Positions 18,489 to 29,408 are shown, numbered from the stretch's first letter. The stretch: 64,000 nucleotides of DNA from Pseudaminobacter salicylatoxidans (GCF_003148475.1 NZ_QGGG01000001.1:518228-582227); one strand, 5' to 3'. The notes: a model not told the origin generated them from the sequence alone. A program made the numbers and translations.

Positions 18489-18908
18489 TCAGTACTTCCG
18501 CTGCCAGCGCGAGGTCGCCGCAACATCCTCGACAGGACGCCCTTCCTTGTTCCAGCCGCCGAAGCCGTGATCCAGGTGCCAGACCTTGTCGTAGCCCATA
18601 TCCATCAGCGCCAATGCCGCCAACACCGAACGCCCGCCACCGGCGCAGTAAACGACATACTCCGCGCCCTCGGTGAAAAAGCTCCGATGGTAGCCCATGG
18701 CCGGATCAGCCCAGAATTCCAGCATGCCGCGCGGCACGTGGTGCGAATTGGGGATCGCCCCGCTGTCGATCCGCTCCTGAAGCTCGCGAATATCGACCAG
18801 CGTCAGCGGCTCGCTGCGCCCGATCCGTTCCGCCAACTCGACCGCGGACAGCGTTGGAACCTGCGCGCGCAGGCTATCCACCCACGTCATGGTGTTTCGA
18901 ATTGCCAT
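18489..18908 (-). CDS. Rhodanese-domain protein
   Basis: Single rhodanese domain of 139 residues. The active-site loop is CAGGGRS with Cys88, which would carry a persulfide; LVDIRE and HGFGGWNKEGRPVE are the usual flanking motifs. No signal peptide is seen. It is cotranscribed with the importer (3-base gap to the permease, 20 bases after the regulator). Its presence hints that sulfur or thiol is released from the imported compound, but single-domain rhodaneses have many roles and this is inference. Confidence 0.88.
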   Translation of the reverse strand: MAIRNTMTWVDSLRAQVPTLSAVELAERIGRSEPLTLVDIRELQERIDSGAIPNSHHVPRGMLEFWADPAMGYHRSFFTEGAEYVVYCAGGGRSVLAALALMDMGYDKVWHLDHGFGGWNKEGRPVEDVAATSRWQRKY

Positions 18909-18928
18909 TTGTCCTCCCTCCGCGCTGG

Positions 18929-19636
18929 TTAGCTTTTTGCTCGGTCCACGTGCGGACCGCCTTGTCCGCTCAGGGCCCGACGCAACCCTTCCAGCGGGTC
19001 AATTTGGTCGATGAGATGAACCTTGGTTTCCCAGGTGCCGAGATGCTCGCACATCAGCCGCTCCGCCGTGGCAATGTCGTTATTTGCCAGCGCTTCGATG
19101 ACAGCGACGTGCTCGGCATAGGACATGCGCGCATCGCCCGGCGTTTGATGGCGCATGGTAAAGAGCGTGGTCAGGACCGTCAGATCGCGAAGCTTCTCAG
19201 CGAGTATGCTGCTGCCGAGACATTCCGCCAGACACACGTGAAAATCGCCGAGAAGATAGCTTCGCCGGCTAACGTCGTCGCCTTCGATAGCTTCCTTCTG
19301 CTGCGAAAGATGCTCACGCAGCCGATCGAGAGGTTCGGCTTCGAGGACACGTCCATGCCGTGCCAGGTTGCGCAGAAGACCGGTTTCGATGACCTCGCGA
19401 GCCTCATAGAGTTCACGCGCCTTGGCGACGTCAACCTCTGGCAAAAACCAGCCTTTGCGGGGACTGACAACGACGATGCCACGCACGGCCAACTCGACCA
19501 TCGCCTCGCGCACTATGGTGCGGCTGCAGCCGAACAAGGACGCAATATCCTGCTCGCCAAGCCGCGCATTTGGCTCAAGCTTTCTACTCAGAGCCGCCTC
19601 GATTATGCGGCTGCTGATACTGGCTGCCAGACTCAC
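18929..19636 (-). CDS. GntR family transcriptional regulator, FCD subfamily
   Basis: Ligand-responsive DNA-binding protein, 235 residues. N-terminal winged helix (RLGEQDIASLFGCSRTIVREAMVELAVRGIV, about residues 25-57) and C-terminal all-helical FCD domain with the metal/ligand residues in DFHVCLAE and MRHQ..EHVAVIEAL. Start: GTG 19636 has AGGAGG 8 bases upstream; the in-frame ATG 19666 would put that ribosome site inside the gene. It heads the long operon: the rhodanese gene follows after 20 bases on the same strand, so it likely controls itself and the importer. Confidence 0.85.
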   Translation of the reverse strand: MSLAASISSRIIEAALSRKLEPNARLGEQDIASLFGCSRTIVREAMVELAVRGIVVVSPRKGWFLPEVDVAKARELYEAREVIETGLLRNLARHGRVLEAEPLDRLREHLSQQKEAIEGDDVSRRSYLLGDFHVCLAECLGSSILAEKLRDLTVLTTLFTMRHQTPGDARMSYAEHVAVIEALANNDIATAERLMCEHLGTWETKVHLIDQIDPLEGLRRALSGQGGPHVDRAKS

Positions 19637-19650
19637 GGCACCCACCTCCT

Positions 19651-19672
19651 CTTGTATGCAAGGCATGAATGC
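19651..19672. promoter_or_regulatory. Candidate GntR operator
   Basis: CTTGTATGCAAG (19651-19662), an imperfect inverted repeat with CTTG/CAAG arms, is followed at once by GCATGAATGC. They lie 15-36 bases upstream of the chosen GTG of the GntR gene. FCD-type GntR proteins bind short inverted repeats of the TTGTATACAA kind, so autoregulation is plausible. Not proven. Confidence 0.45.
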
Positions 19673-19980
19673 AAGATTTTCACGGGATTGCAACCGAAAA
19701 ATTCTCGCCTTGCATCGCGAACCGCCAGTTTGCGAAAAAGGTGCGCTGTGAAGTCGCTGCTCCCGGGACGAATTGGTCTGGCGCAAGCCGGATAAAGGGC
19801 GCCAGGAGGCGCCATAGGGCCAGCCGGCAGGCCCTAGCGAGGCTGTCGGATACGCATTGCGCGCTTCACGCGCCTGATCTGGTCCTCGACGTGCCCGACA
19901 GCCTTGCGCGCACCATGCCCTGTGAAGAGATCGGCCGGAGCGCGATCCGCACACCACCATATGGAGACGGTCGGTCAGAA

Positions 19981-20019
19981 AAAGAAGAAGCCGGCATACC
20001 CTTAACGGGAAGCCGGCTT
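19981..20019 (-). terminator. Rho-independent terminator of the thiolase/pcc operon
   Basis: Arms AAGCCGGC (19988-19995) and GCCGGCTT (20012-20019) form a perfect 8-bp stem with a second small CCC/GGG stem inside. Read on the minus strand the stem is followed by CTTCTTTTTC, the expected U-rich tail. It lies about 180 bases beyond the thiolase stop. Confidence 0.65.
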
Positions 20020-20047
20020 TCGGAAAAGATCGCGCTCAAACAGATAG

Positions 20048-20090
20048 ATAGAGCCTGACGACAAATCGGGAAAATGTCATCAAGCTCTAT
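20048..20090. repeat. Long imperfect inverted repeat
   Basis: ATAGAGC (20048-20054) plus TGACGACA (20056-20063) pair with TGTCATCA (20075-20082) plus GCTCTAT (20084-20090), giving a roughly 16-bp stem with two imperfections and an 11-base loop. It lies in the 3' trailer of the thiolase gene. It could be an RNA structure or a dispersed repeat; no T run follows on either strand. Confidence 0.5.
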
Positions 20091-20199
20091 AGAGGTGCCT
20101 GGCGGCGAGGCGACCCTGCAATCTGAGGTGTCGGGCCATCGCACTGAGCGACCGCAGGCGGACGTTTCCTCATGCGGCATTGAAGGGCTGCACTGCCCG

Positions 20200-21381
20200 T
20201 TATCCGGCCTTCACCACCATGGCAATGCCCTGCCCGCCGCCGATGCACATGGTGATCAAACCATAGCCGCCGCCGAGACGCTGGAGTTCATAGAGCGCCT
20301 TGACCGTCAGGATCGCGCCCGTCGCCCCGACAGGATGGCCGAGTGCGATGGCGCCGCCATTGGGGTTGGTGATCTCCGCCGGGAAGCCGAGTTCCTTCGA
20401 CACCGCGCAGGCCTGTGCGGCGAAAGCCTCATTGGATTCGATGACTTTCAGGTCGTCGATACCGATGCTGGCGCGCGCCAGCGCCTTGCGCGTCGCCTCT
20501 ACGGGGCCGAGCCCCATCACCGCCGGATCGAGGCCGGAATGGGCGTAGGACACAAGCCGGCCAAGGACTTCGCGCCCCTCGGCGCGGGCCACGTCCTCTT
20601 CCATCAACACCAGCGCGGCCGCGCCGTCATTGATGCCGGAGGCATTGCCCGCCGTGACGCTGCCGTCCCTGGCGAAGGCCGGGCGCAGCCCCGCCAAATT
20701 CTCCACCGACACATCCGCCCGCACATGCTCGTCCTGATCGAAGACAACCGTTCCCTTGCGACCCTTGATCTCCACCGGCACGATCTGCGACCGGAAGCGG
20801 CCCTCGGCGATCGCGGCCGCCGCGCGACGATGACTCACCACGGCAAAGCCGTCCTGCTCCTCCCGCGCGATGCCGCAGCGCGTCGCGACATTCTCGGCGG
20901 TGATGCCCATATGCCCGTTTCCGAACGGATCGGTCAGCACGCCCACCACCATGTCGATGGCCATGGCGTCTCCCAGGCGCTGGCCATCGCGCAGCGCGGG
21001 CATCAGATAACCGCCACGGCTCATGCTCTCGGCACCGCCGGCGACCGCGCAATCGGTGTCGCCAAGCATGATCGACTGAGCCGCCGACACGATTGCCTGC
21101 AGGCCCGAGCCGCAAAGCCGGTTGAGCGTCAGGCACGGAACCCCGTGGCCGAGACCGCCCTCAAGCGCCGCGACACGGGCGAGATAAGCATCGCGCGGCT
21201 CGCCGTGAATGACATTGCCGAACACCACGTGGCCAACCCGCGCGGTCTCGATGCCCGCGCGCGAGACGGCCGCCTGCAGCACCGTCGTTGCCAGTCGCGT
21301 GGCCGGCACATCCTTCAGCGAACGGCCGAAAGAGCCGATGGCCGTGCGGGCGGCGGAAACGAAGACGACCTGATTTGACAT
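20200..21381 (-). CDS. Thiolase (acetyl-CoA C-acyltransferase)
   Basis: 393-residue thiolase that either cleaves a 3-ketoacyl-CoA or condenses two acyl-CoAs. Catalytic Cys90 in LNRLCGSGLQAI, NEAFAAQ near 315, His in ALGHPVGATG near 349, and Cys379 in CIGGGQGIA. Start: ATG 21381 with GGAGGG upstream; the longer frame is rejected. It follows the mutase gene on the same strand after 61 bases, so it may link propionyl-CoA or branched-chain metabolism to 3-ketoacyl-CoA cleavage. Confidence 0.92.
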   Translation of the reverse strand: MSNQVVFVSAARTAIGSFGRSLKDVPATRLATTVLQAAVSRAGIETARVGHVVFGNVIHGEPRDAYLARVAALEGGLGHGVPCLTLNRLCGSGLQAIVSAAQSIMLGDTDCAVAGGAESMSRGGYLMPALRDGQRLGDAMAIDMVVGVLTDPFGNGHMGITAENVATRCGIAREEQDGFAVVSHRRAAAAIAEGRFRSQIVPVEIKGRKGTVVFDQDEHVRADVSVENLAGLRPAFARDGSVTAGNASGINDGAAALVLMEEDVARAEGREVLGRLVSYAHSGLDPAVMGLGPVEATRKALARASIGIDDLKVIESNEAFAAQACAVSKELGFPAEITNPNGGAIALGHPVGATGAILTVKALYELQRLGGGYGLITMCIGGGQGIAMVVKAG

Positions 21382-21442
21382 TGTTGAGCCCTCCAAAGCG
21401 GCTGCAATAGCCGCGCAATTCATCATGTGTCCGGCCGAACCA

Positions 21443-23581
21443 TTACCGGTTGCGGCGACGTCCTTCCAGAAGATCGAGCACGGCGCGGGCCGCATCGAGC
21501 ACATTGGTGCCCGGGCCGAAGACCGCCGCCACGCCATGGTCGATGAGATACTGGTAATCCTGGCGTGGAATGACGCCACCGACGACGACGATGACGTTTT
21601 CCGCGCCCCTCTCCTTCAGCGCCGCGACCAGTTGCGGCGCGAGCGTCTTGTGGCCAGCCGCAAGCGACGACATGCCCACCACATGGACCTTTGCGGCAAT
21701 AGCGGTGTCCGCCGCCTCCTCCGGCGTCTGGAACAGCGGCCCGGCGACGATCTCGAAACCGATGTCGCCAAAGGCCGAAGCGATCACCTTGGCGCCGCGA
21801 TCATGACCGTCCTGACCGAGCTTGGCCACCATGATGCGCGGCTTTACCCCGAGCGAGCCGGCAAACTCGTCCAGCCGCTCGACCAGCGTCTTGAATTCCG
21901 GCTCGCCGTCATAGGCCTTGCCGTAGACATTGCCGACCACCCTGGGCACGGCCGCGTGGTCGCCGAAGGCGCGGCGCATGGCATCGGAAATCTCGCCCAC
22001 CGTGGCGCGCGCGCGCGCCGCCTCCACGGCTGCAGCCAACAGGTTCCCCTCGCCGGCGCGTGCGACCTTTTCGAGCGCCGCAAGTGTTTCCTGCACGCGA
22101 TTCGGATCGCGCTGACGGCGCGTGCGCTCGATGCGGGCGATCTGCGCGGTCCGGACGACGGAATTGTCGATCTCCAGAATGTCGATCTCGTCTTCCTGCT
22201 CGAGCCGGTACCTGTTGACACCGACAATGACGTCCTCGCCCTTGTCGACGGCCGCCTGCCGGCGCGTGGCGGCCTCCTCGATCAACCGTTTCGGCAGGCC
22301 GGAATCGACCGCTTTGGTCATCCCCCCCAGCGCCTCGACCTCCTCGATCAGCGCCCAGGCCTTGTTGGCCAGTTCGTCGGTGAGGCTCTCGACATAGTAG
22401 GAGCCGGCCAGCGGATCGACGACCCTGGTGACGCCCGTCTCGTGCTGGAGAATGAGCTGGGTGTTGCGGGCGATGCGGGCCGAGAACTCGGTCGGCAGCG
22501 CAATCGCCTCGTCGAAGGAGTTGGTGTGCAGCGACTGCGTACCGCCGAGCGCGGCCGACATCGCCTCGAAGGCCGTGCGCACGACGTTGTTGTAAGGGTC
22601 CTGCTCCTGCAGCGACACGCCCGATGTCTGGCAGTGGGTGCGCAACATCAGCGACGATGGCTTTTTCGGCTCGAATTCCGTCATGATGCGCGACCACAGC
22701 AGCCGCGCGGCGCGCAGCTTCGCGGCTTCCATGAAGAAATTCATGCCGATCGCGAAGAAAAAGGACAGCCGCCCGGCGAAGTCGTCGACATTGAGCCCCT
22801 GCTTCAGCGCCGCGCGCACATATTCGCGTCCGTCGGCCAGCGTGAAGGCAAGCTCCTGCACCAGCGTCGCACCCGCCTCCTGCATATGATAGCCGGAGAT
22901 CGAGATGGAATTGAACTTCGGCATCTCGCTTGCCGTGTATTCGATGATGTCGGCGATGATCCGCATCGAGGGTTCGGGCGGATAGATATAGGTGTTGCGG
23001 ACCATGAACTCCTTCAGGATGTCGTTCTGGATGGTGCCGCTAAGCTTGCCGCGCGATACGCCCTGCTCCTCGCCGGCCACGATGAAATTGGCGAGGATCG
23101 GGATCACCGCGCCGTTCATGGTCATCGACACCGATACCTTGTCGAGCGGGATGCCGTCGAACAGTATCTTCATGTCCTCGACGGAATCGATCGCAACGCC
23201 AGCCTTGCCGACATCGCCCACCACACGCGGATGGTCGCTGTCATAGCCGCGATGAGTGGCAAGGTCGAAGGCCACCGACACGCCCTGCTGCCCGGCGGCC
23301 AGCGCCTTACGGTAGAACGCGTTGGATTCTTCCGCGGTCGAGAAACCGGCATATTGCCGGATCGTCCAGGGACGGCCGGCATACATGGTGGCGCGCGGCC
23401 CGCGCACGAAGGGCGCGAAGCCCGGCAGGCTGTCCAGATGCTCGACGCCTTCGAGGTCGGCCGCCGTGTAGAGCGGCTTGACCGCAATACCCTCGGGCGT
23501 GTTCCAGACAAGGGTGTCCGCCGAAGTCTTGGTTTCGCGCCCGGCGAGATCCCGCCATTGGGAGAGATCGCGATTGGTCAT
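21443..23581 (-). CDS. Methylmalonyl-CoA mutase
   Basis: Adenosylcobalamin enzyme turning (R)-methylmalonyl-CoA into succinyl-CoA. 712 residues as a single chain, carrying both the catalytic TIM-barrel ([20 protein letters not shown] near 67, [33 protein letters not shown] near 205) and the C-terminal B12 domain with DGHDRG (His593, lower axial ligand). AGGAGG lies 6 bases upstream of ATG. It lies 88 bases downstream of pccA and completes the propionyl-CoA to succinyl-CoA route. The methylmalonyl-CoA epimerase is not in the window. Confidence 0.96.
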   Translation of the reverse strand: MTNRDLSQWRDLAGRETKTSADTLVWNTPEGIAVKPLYTAADLEGVEHLDSLPGFAPFVRGPRATMYAGRPWTIRQYAGFSTAEESNAFYRKALAAGQQGVSVAFDLATHRGYDSDHPRVVGDVGKAGVAIDSVEDMKILFDGIPLDKVSVSMTMNGAVIPILANFIVAGEEQGVSRGKLSGTIQNDILKEFMVRNTYIYPPEPSMRIIADIIEYTASEMPKFNSISISGYHMQEAGATLVQELAFTLADGREYVRAALKQGLNVDDFAGRLSFFFAIGMNFFMEAAKLRAARLLWSRIMTEFEPKKPSSLMLRTHCQTSGVSLQEQDPYNNVVRTAFEAMSAALGGTQSLHTNSFDEAIALPTEFSARIARNTQLILQHETGVTRVVDPLAGSYYVESLTDELANKAWALIEEVEALGGMTKAVDSGLPKRLIEEAATRRQAAVDKGEDVIVGVNRYRLEQEDEIDILEIDNSVVRTAQIARIERTRRQRDPNRVQETLAALEKVARAGEGNLLAAAVEAARARATVGEISDAMRRAFGDHAAVPRVVGNVYGKAYDGEPEFKTLVERLDEFAGSLGVKPRIMVAKLGQDGHDRGAKVIASAFGDIGFEIVAGPLFQTPEEAADTAIAAKVHVVGMSSLAAGHKTLAPQLVAALKERGAENVIVVVGGVIPRQDYQYLIDHGVAAVFGPGTNVLDAARAVLDLLEGRRRNR

Positions 23582-23669
23582 GCAGACCTCCTTTGAGCTT
23601 ACCCCGCCGCGTTGCCCGCTGTCTTGCCGGACAGAGAGGTGCGAAGGAGTACGAGCATTCCGATTAAAC

Positions 23670-25673
<2,004 letters not shown>

Positions 25674-25681
25674 CTCGGACC

Positions 25682-27214
25682 TCAGAGCGGCATCGTGTCG
25701 TGTTTCTTCCAGCGCGTGTCGACGTTCTTGCCGCGCAGCGAGGCGAAGGCGCGGGCGATGCGCCGGCGCGAGGAATGCGGCATGATCACCTCGTCGATGA
25801 AACCGCGCTCGGCCGCGATGAAGGGATTGGCGAAACGCTCCTCATACTCGCGCGTGCGCTCGGCGATCTTCGCCGGATCGTCGAGTTCCGATCGGTAGAG
25901 GATTTCGGTAGCGCCCTTGGCGCCCATCACCGCAATCTCGGCGGTGGGCCAGGCGTAGTTGACATCGGCGCCGATATGCTTGGAGGCCATGACGTCATAG
26001 GCGCCGCCATAGGCTTTTCGCGTGATCAGCGTCACCATCGGCACGTTCGCCTGCGCATAGGCGAACAAAAGCTTGGCACCGTGCTTGATGACGCCGCCAT
26101 ATTCCTGGCTCGTTCCGGGCAGGAAGCCCGGAACATCCACCAGCGTCAGGAGCGGGATGGAAAAGGCGTCGCAGAAGCGCACGAAGCGCGCGGCCTTGCG
26201 CGAGGAATCGATGTCGAGGCAGCCGGCCAGCACCATCGGCTGGTTGGCGACCACGCCCACCGTCTGACCTTCGATGCGCATGAAACCGGTGATGATGTTT
26301 TTCGCAAAGGCTTCCTGGATTTCGAAGAAGTCGCCCTCGTCGGCAATCGCCAGGATCAGTTCCTTCATGTCATAGGGCTTGTTGGCGCTGTCAGGCACCA
26401 ACGTGTCGAGCCGCATCTCGACGCGGGCGGGATCGTCGTGGAACGGCCGCACCGGCGACGCGTCGCGATTGTTGAGCGGCAGGAAATCGAACAGCCGACG
26501 CACCTGCTCCAGCGCCTCGATGTCGTTTTCGTAGGCGCCATCCGCGACCGACGATTTTTGTGTATGCGTGCGCGCGCCACCCAGCTCCTCGGCGGTGACG
26601 ACCTCGTTGGTGACGGTCTTCACGACGTCCGGGCCGGTCACGAACATGTAGGAACTGTCGCGCACCATGAAGATGAAATCGGTCATGGCCGGCGAATAGA
26701 CCGCGCCGCCCGCGCACGGCCCCATGATGAGCGAAATCTGCGGCACCACGCCCGAGGCATCGACATTGCGCTTGAAGACGTCGGCATAGCCGGCGAGCGA
26801 TGCCACGCCCTCCTGGATGCGCGCACCGCCGCTGTCGTTGACGCCGATGACCGGCGCGCCGTTTTTCACGGCCATGTCCATGATCTTGCAGATCTTCTGC
26901 GCATGCGTCTCGGAGAGCGAGCCGCCCAGCACAGTGAAATCCTGCGAAAAGACATAGACCATGCGGCCGTTGATGGTGCCCCAGCCGGTGACGACGCCGT
27001 CGCCCGCCACCTTCTGGCTCGCCATGCCAAAATCGGTGGCGCGGTGGGTGACATACATGTCGTATTCCTCGAACGAACCCTCATCGAGAAGCACTTCGAG
27101 ACGCTCGCGCGCGGTGAGCTTGCCCTTGGCGTGCTGGGCGTCGATGCGCCGCTGGCCGCCGCCAAGGCGGGCTTCGGCGCGGCGCGCCTCCAACTGTTCC
27201 AGAACGGCGCGCAT
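25682..27214 (-). CDS. pccB: Propionyl-CoA carboxylase beta subunit
   Basis: Carboxyltransferase subunit, 510 residues, normal for PccB. N-terminal [23 protein letters not shown], oxyanion-hole stretches [18 protein letters not shown] near 125 and [17 protein letters not shown] near 164, and a second crotonase-like half with [18 protein letters not shown] near 370 and [13 protein letters not shown] near 405. Forms the carboxylase with PccA. ATG 27214 overlaps the stop of an 11-codon leader ORF (TGATG). Divergent from pccR, which is expected to control it. Confidence 0.96.
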   Translation of the reverse strand: MRAVLEQLEARRAEARLGGGQRRIDAQHAKGKLTARERLEVLLDEGSFEEYDMYVTHRATDFGMASQKVAGDGVVTGWGTINGRMVYVFSQDFTVLGGSLSETHAQKICKIMDMAVKNGAPVIGVNDSGGARIQEGVASLAGYADVFKRNVDASGVVPQISLIMGPCAGGAVYSPAMTDFIFMVRDSSYMFVTGPDVVKTVTNEVVTAEELGGARTHTQKSSVADGAYENDIEALEQVRRLFDFLPLNNRDASPVRPFHDDPARVEMRLDTLVPDSANKPYDMKELILAIADEGDFFEIQEAFAKNIITGFMRIEGQTVGVVANQPMVLAGCLDIDSSRKAARFVRFCDAFSIPLLTLVDVPGFLPGTSQEYGGVIKHGAKLLFAYAQANVPMVTLITRKAYGGAYDVMASKHIGADVNYAWPTAEIAVMGAKGATEILYRSELDDPAKIAERTREYEERFANPFIAAERGFIDEVIMPHSSRRRIARAFASLRGKNVDTRWKKHDTMPL

Positions 27215-27249
27215 CAGTTCATGCCCGAGGCGGCTTGGTAGAGCGTCAT
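27214..27249 (-). CDS. Candidate leader peptide overlapping pccB
   Basis: A short ORF of 11 codons, [11 protein letters not shown], starts at ATG 27249 with a GGGAG about 7 bases upstream. Its TGA shares bases with the pccB ATG (TGATG), so ribosomes ending here could restart on pccB, which has no strong Shine-Dalgarno of its own. This is either a small coupling leader or chance; too short for domain evidence. Confidence 0.4.
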   Translation of the reverse strand: MTLYQAASGMN

Positions 27250-27380
27250 GGGTTTCTCCCGCACCACGAATTGCAACGCAATCGCTCCAGCCGAACCGGT
27301 GGAATGGAGCGCAGGGAGCGGCTTACGCTTGAGGCGCGGGCGAGAAAACGGTTGAAAATGCGCAAAGGCGTAATATACAA

Positions 27381-27412
27381 ATATGCAAATTGTAAAATGT
27401 GAAATTGCAAAT
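27381..27412. promoter_or_regulatory. Candidate PccR/ScfR operator repeats
   Basis: The AT-rich divergent gap contains TATGCAAA (27382-27389), ATTGTAAA (27389-27396) and ATTGCAAA (27404-27411). Each resembles the TTTGCAAA half-site reported for PccR in Rhodobacter sphaeroides (two copies spaced by 4). Spacing here differs, so this is a candidate region rather than an exact match. It abuts the pccR start and is about 130 bases upstream of the pccB leader. Confidence 0.5.
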
Positions 27413-28825
27413 ATGGCACCTCGCAAACTCTATATCGGCCGCAAGGTGCGCGAGCTGCGCCAGGCCAACAAGGCCACGCAGCAGGTCTTCGCCGAACAGA
27501 TCGGCATCTCGACCAGCTATCTCAACCAGATCGAGAACAACCAGCGGCCGGTTTCGGCCTCGGTCCTGCTGGCGCTCGCGGAAAAATTCCAGATCGACAT
27601 CGCCGAGATTTCGCAGGGCGACAGCGACCGCCTGCTATCGGCGCTCACCGAAGCGCTGTCCGATCCGATCTTCGAAAACTATGCGCCCAATCTGCAGGAA
27701 CTGAAGCTGGTGACGCAGAATGCGCCGGGCTTTGCCCGCGCGTTGATCTCGGCACATCAGGCCTATCGCCACAACAGCGAGCAGCTTGCCAGCCTGGACG
27801 ACACGCTGGGCCGGAGCGCCCATCTGGTCGAGCCGACGCCCTATGAAGAAGTGCGCGACTTCTTCCATTTCGTGGACAATTATATCCACGATCTCGATGT
27901 CGCCGCCGAAAAGCTGGCGACCGGCATCGGCCTGCCGGAAGGCGAAGCCGGCACCGCCCTTTCCGCCTATATCGAGGAAAGGCACAATGTGCGCATCGCC
28001 AAAAGCGGATCAAATGAGGACATCATCCGTCAGTTCGACCCCAAGTCGCGCGTGCTGTTCCTCAGCCCTTATTCGCCGGTTTCGACCCGCAATTTCCAGA
28101 TCGCCTTCCAGATCGCCGAACTCGAGGTGGAAACCACGGTTTCGCAAATAGCCGAACGTGCGGACTTTCGTAGCGCGGAGGCGCTGGAGATCTGCAAGAT
28201 GGGCCTGCGCAACTATTTTGCCGGCGCGCTCACCCTGCCCTACCGGTCGTTTCTCGCCGCCGCGAAGGAATTGCGCCATGATCTGGAATTGCTTGCCGCC
28301 CGCTTCGGCGCGAGCGTCGAGCAGGTTTCGCACCGCCTCAGCACGCTGCAGCGGCCGGGCGCGAAAGGCGTGCCGATCTTCTTTGCCCGTATGGACCGTG
28401 CCGGAAACATCACCAAGCGCCACAGCGCCGCGAAGCTGCAATTCGCCCGCTTCGGCGCTGCCTGCCCGCTCTGGAACGCCCATCAGGCGTTCGAGACGCC
28501 CGGCCGGATCATCCGCCAGCTTGCCGAAACTCCCGATGGCGTGCGCTATCTGTGCATCGCCACCGAACTTACCAAGGGCGGCGGCGGCTTCCACGCGCCA
28601 CAGCGACGCTATGCCATCGCGCTTGGCTGTGAAATCGCCCATGCCGAGCACTTCGTCTACGCCGACGGGCTCGACCTCGGCAATCGCGCCGCCTTCGATC
28701 CCATCGGCATTTCCTGCCGCATCTGCGAGCGCACCAATTGTCACCAGCGCGCCGTGCCGCCGCTCAAGAGCCGGCTGGTCATCGAACACAACAGGCGCGG
28801 CGCAGTGCCCTATGCGATCGCGTAA
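27413..28825 (+). CDS. pccR: Short-chain fatty acyl-CoA regulator (PccR/ScfR type)
   Basis: 470 residues. N-terminal XRE helix-turn-helix (VRELRQANKATQQVFAEQIGISTSYLNQIENNQRPV, about 10-45), an IrrE-like middle region in which the peptidase HExxH is replaced by NYFAGALTLPYRSF as usual in this family, and a C-terminal DUF2083-type domain with ISCRICERTNCHQRAVPP cysteine motif. Members sense propionyl-CoA or acetyl-CoA and control pcc genes or central carbon flux. The first in-frame ATG (27383) lies within the operator-like repeats; ATG 27413 gives the normal N-terminus MAPRKLYIG. Divergent from pccB. Confidence 0.87.
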   Translation: MAPRKLYIGRKVRELRQANKATQQVFAEQIGISTSYLNQIENNQRPVSASVLLALAEKFQIDIAEISQGDSDRLLSALTEALSDPIFENYAPNLQELKLVTQNAPGFARALISAHQAYRHNSEQLASLDDTLGRSAHLVEPTPYEEVRDFFHFVDNYIHDLDVAAEKLATGIGLPEGEAGTALSAYIEERHNVRIAKSGSNEDIIRQFDPKSRVLFLSPYSPVSTRNFQIAFQIAELEVETTVSQIAERADFRSAEALEICKMGLRNYFAGALTLPYRSFLAAAKELRHDLELLAARFGASVEQVSHRLSTLQRPGAKGVPIFFARMDRAGNITKRHSAAKLQFARFGAACPLWNAHQAFETPGRIIRQLAETPDGVRYLCIATELTKGGGGFHAPQRRYAIALGCEIAHAEHFVYADGLDLGNRAAFDPIGISCRICERTNCHQRAVPPLKSRLVIEHNRRGAVPYAIA

Positions 28826-29144
28826 GCAGCGGTCCGGAAACGCAGGACTGCCCGCAGCGAGAACGCAAGAAAATTACGCCAGGCGCGGCCTATCATTGCG
28901 GGCAATCCCTACACAAGCCGGGTTTCTTCCGGCTTGTGGGTTGCCGTCGATATGGCACTTTTCCTGGGCTTCCTTCGTATGAGGCAGCATGAGGCTCGGT
29001 CGAGCGCCATACCCCCGTAGTCACGATCGAGCCTCTCTTCTCAACCCCATCCACCGAAGCCGGATGGTACGTCAAAGTTAATAGCATCCGGGGTCGATTA
29101 AGGGGTAGAGTCTCTCGCGGAGATGGGGAAACGAGGAGGCATCC
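28826..29144. other. Intergenic region without a gene (319 bp)
   Basis: Lies between pccR and a small unknown gene on the same strand. It contains a strong hairpin (28912-28938) that may end the pccR transcript. No open frame with a convincing ribosome site is seen. The second half should hold the promoter of the 29145 gene; no exact GGAAC-type stress promoter was found there. Confidence 0.6.
28912..28938 (+). terminator. Strong hairpin downstream of pccR
   Basis: Perfect 10-bp arms CACAAGCCGG and CCGGCTTGTG with a 7-base loop. Flanking GGGCAA and TTGCC can lengthen the stem. It starts 87 bases after the pccR stop. No clear T run follows, so it may be a factor-assisted terminator or part of a small structured RNA. 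Confidence 0.45.
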
Positions 29145-29390
29145 GTGCCAACGACCCATCAATTTCTGACTTCCAGGGATCTCGAAAAGATCAAGCGCGT
29201 CCTTGTCAACGCCCGGTCAGCCTTGTCCGAGCTGCGAATGGAGCGTGAGGCCGCTCGCTTTCTGATGCAGCGATATCTGGAAGGCACGACAGAGGAGCCC
29301 GCCTTAGCCGATGCGCTCGACAATTATCTCGCGAAGCGCCACGACTGGCAGTTTGTGAACGGCAGCGCAAAGGACAAGCGCGCACACTGA
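29145..29390 (+). CDS. Small hypothetical protein (81 aa)
   Basis: Begins at GTG 29145 with a strong GAGGAGG 6 bases upstream. The product is charged and mostly helical in appearance (KIKRVLVNARSALSELRMERE, DALDNYLAKRHDW), with no membrane segment or signal peptide. I do not recognise the family. It opens the cluster of small stress-type genes. Confidence 0.65.
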   Translation: MPTTHQFLTSRDLEKIKRVLVNARSALSELRMEREAARFLMQRYLEGTTEEPALADALDNYLAKRHDWQFVNGSAKDKRAH

Positions 29391-29408
29391 ACACGACGGT
29401 CATTACAA

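Larger units (their letters stand above)
19637..20199. other. Intergenic region without a gene (563 bp)
   Basis: Lies between the GntR start and the thiolase stop, both on the minus strand. It holds the candidate GntR operator, the promoter region expected for the import operon, a terminator-like hairpin for the thiolase operon and a long inverted repeat at 20048-20090. Open frames here are short and have no recognisable domain or ribosome site. No tRNA was seen. Confidence 0.7.

Noticed and set aside
19860..20199. Possible tRNA or small RNA in the gene-free stretch
   Set aside because: No cloverleaf or anticodon arm could be drawn; only hairpins consistent with a terminator and an inverted repeat.
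21425..23596. 723-codon plus-strand frame
   Set aside because: Exactly opposite methylmalonyl-CoA mutase; Arg/His/Asp-rich translation with no domain.
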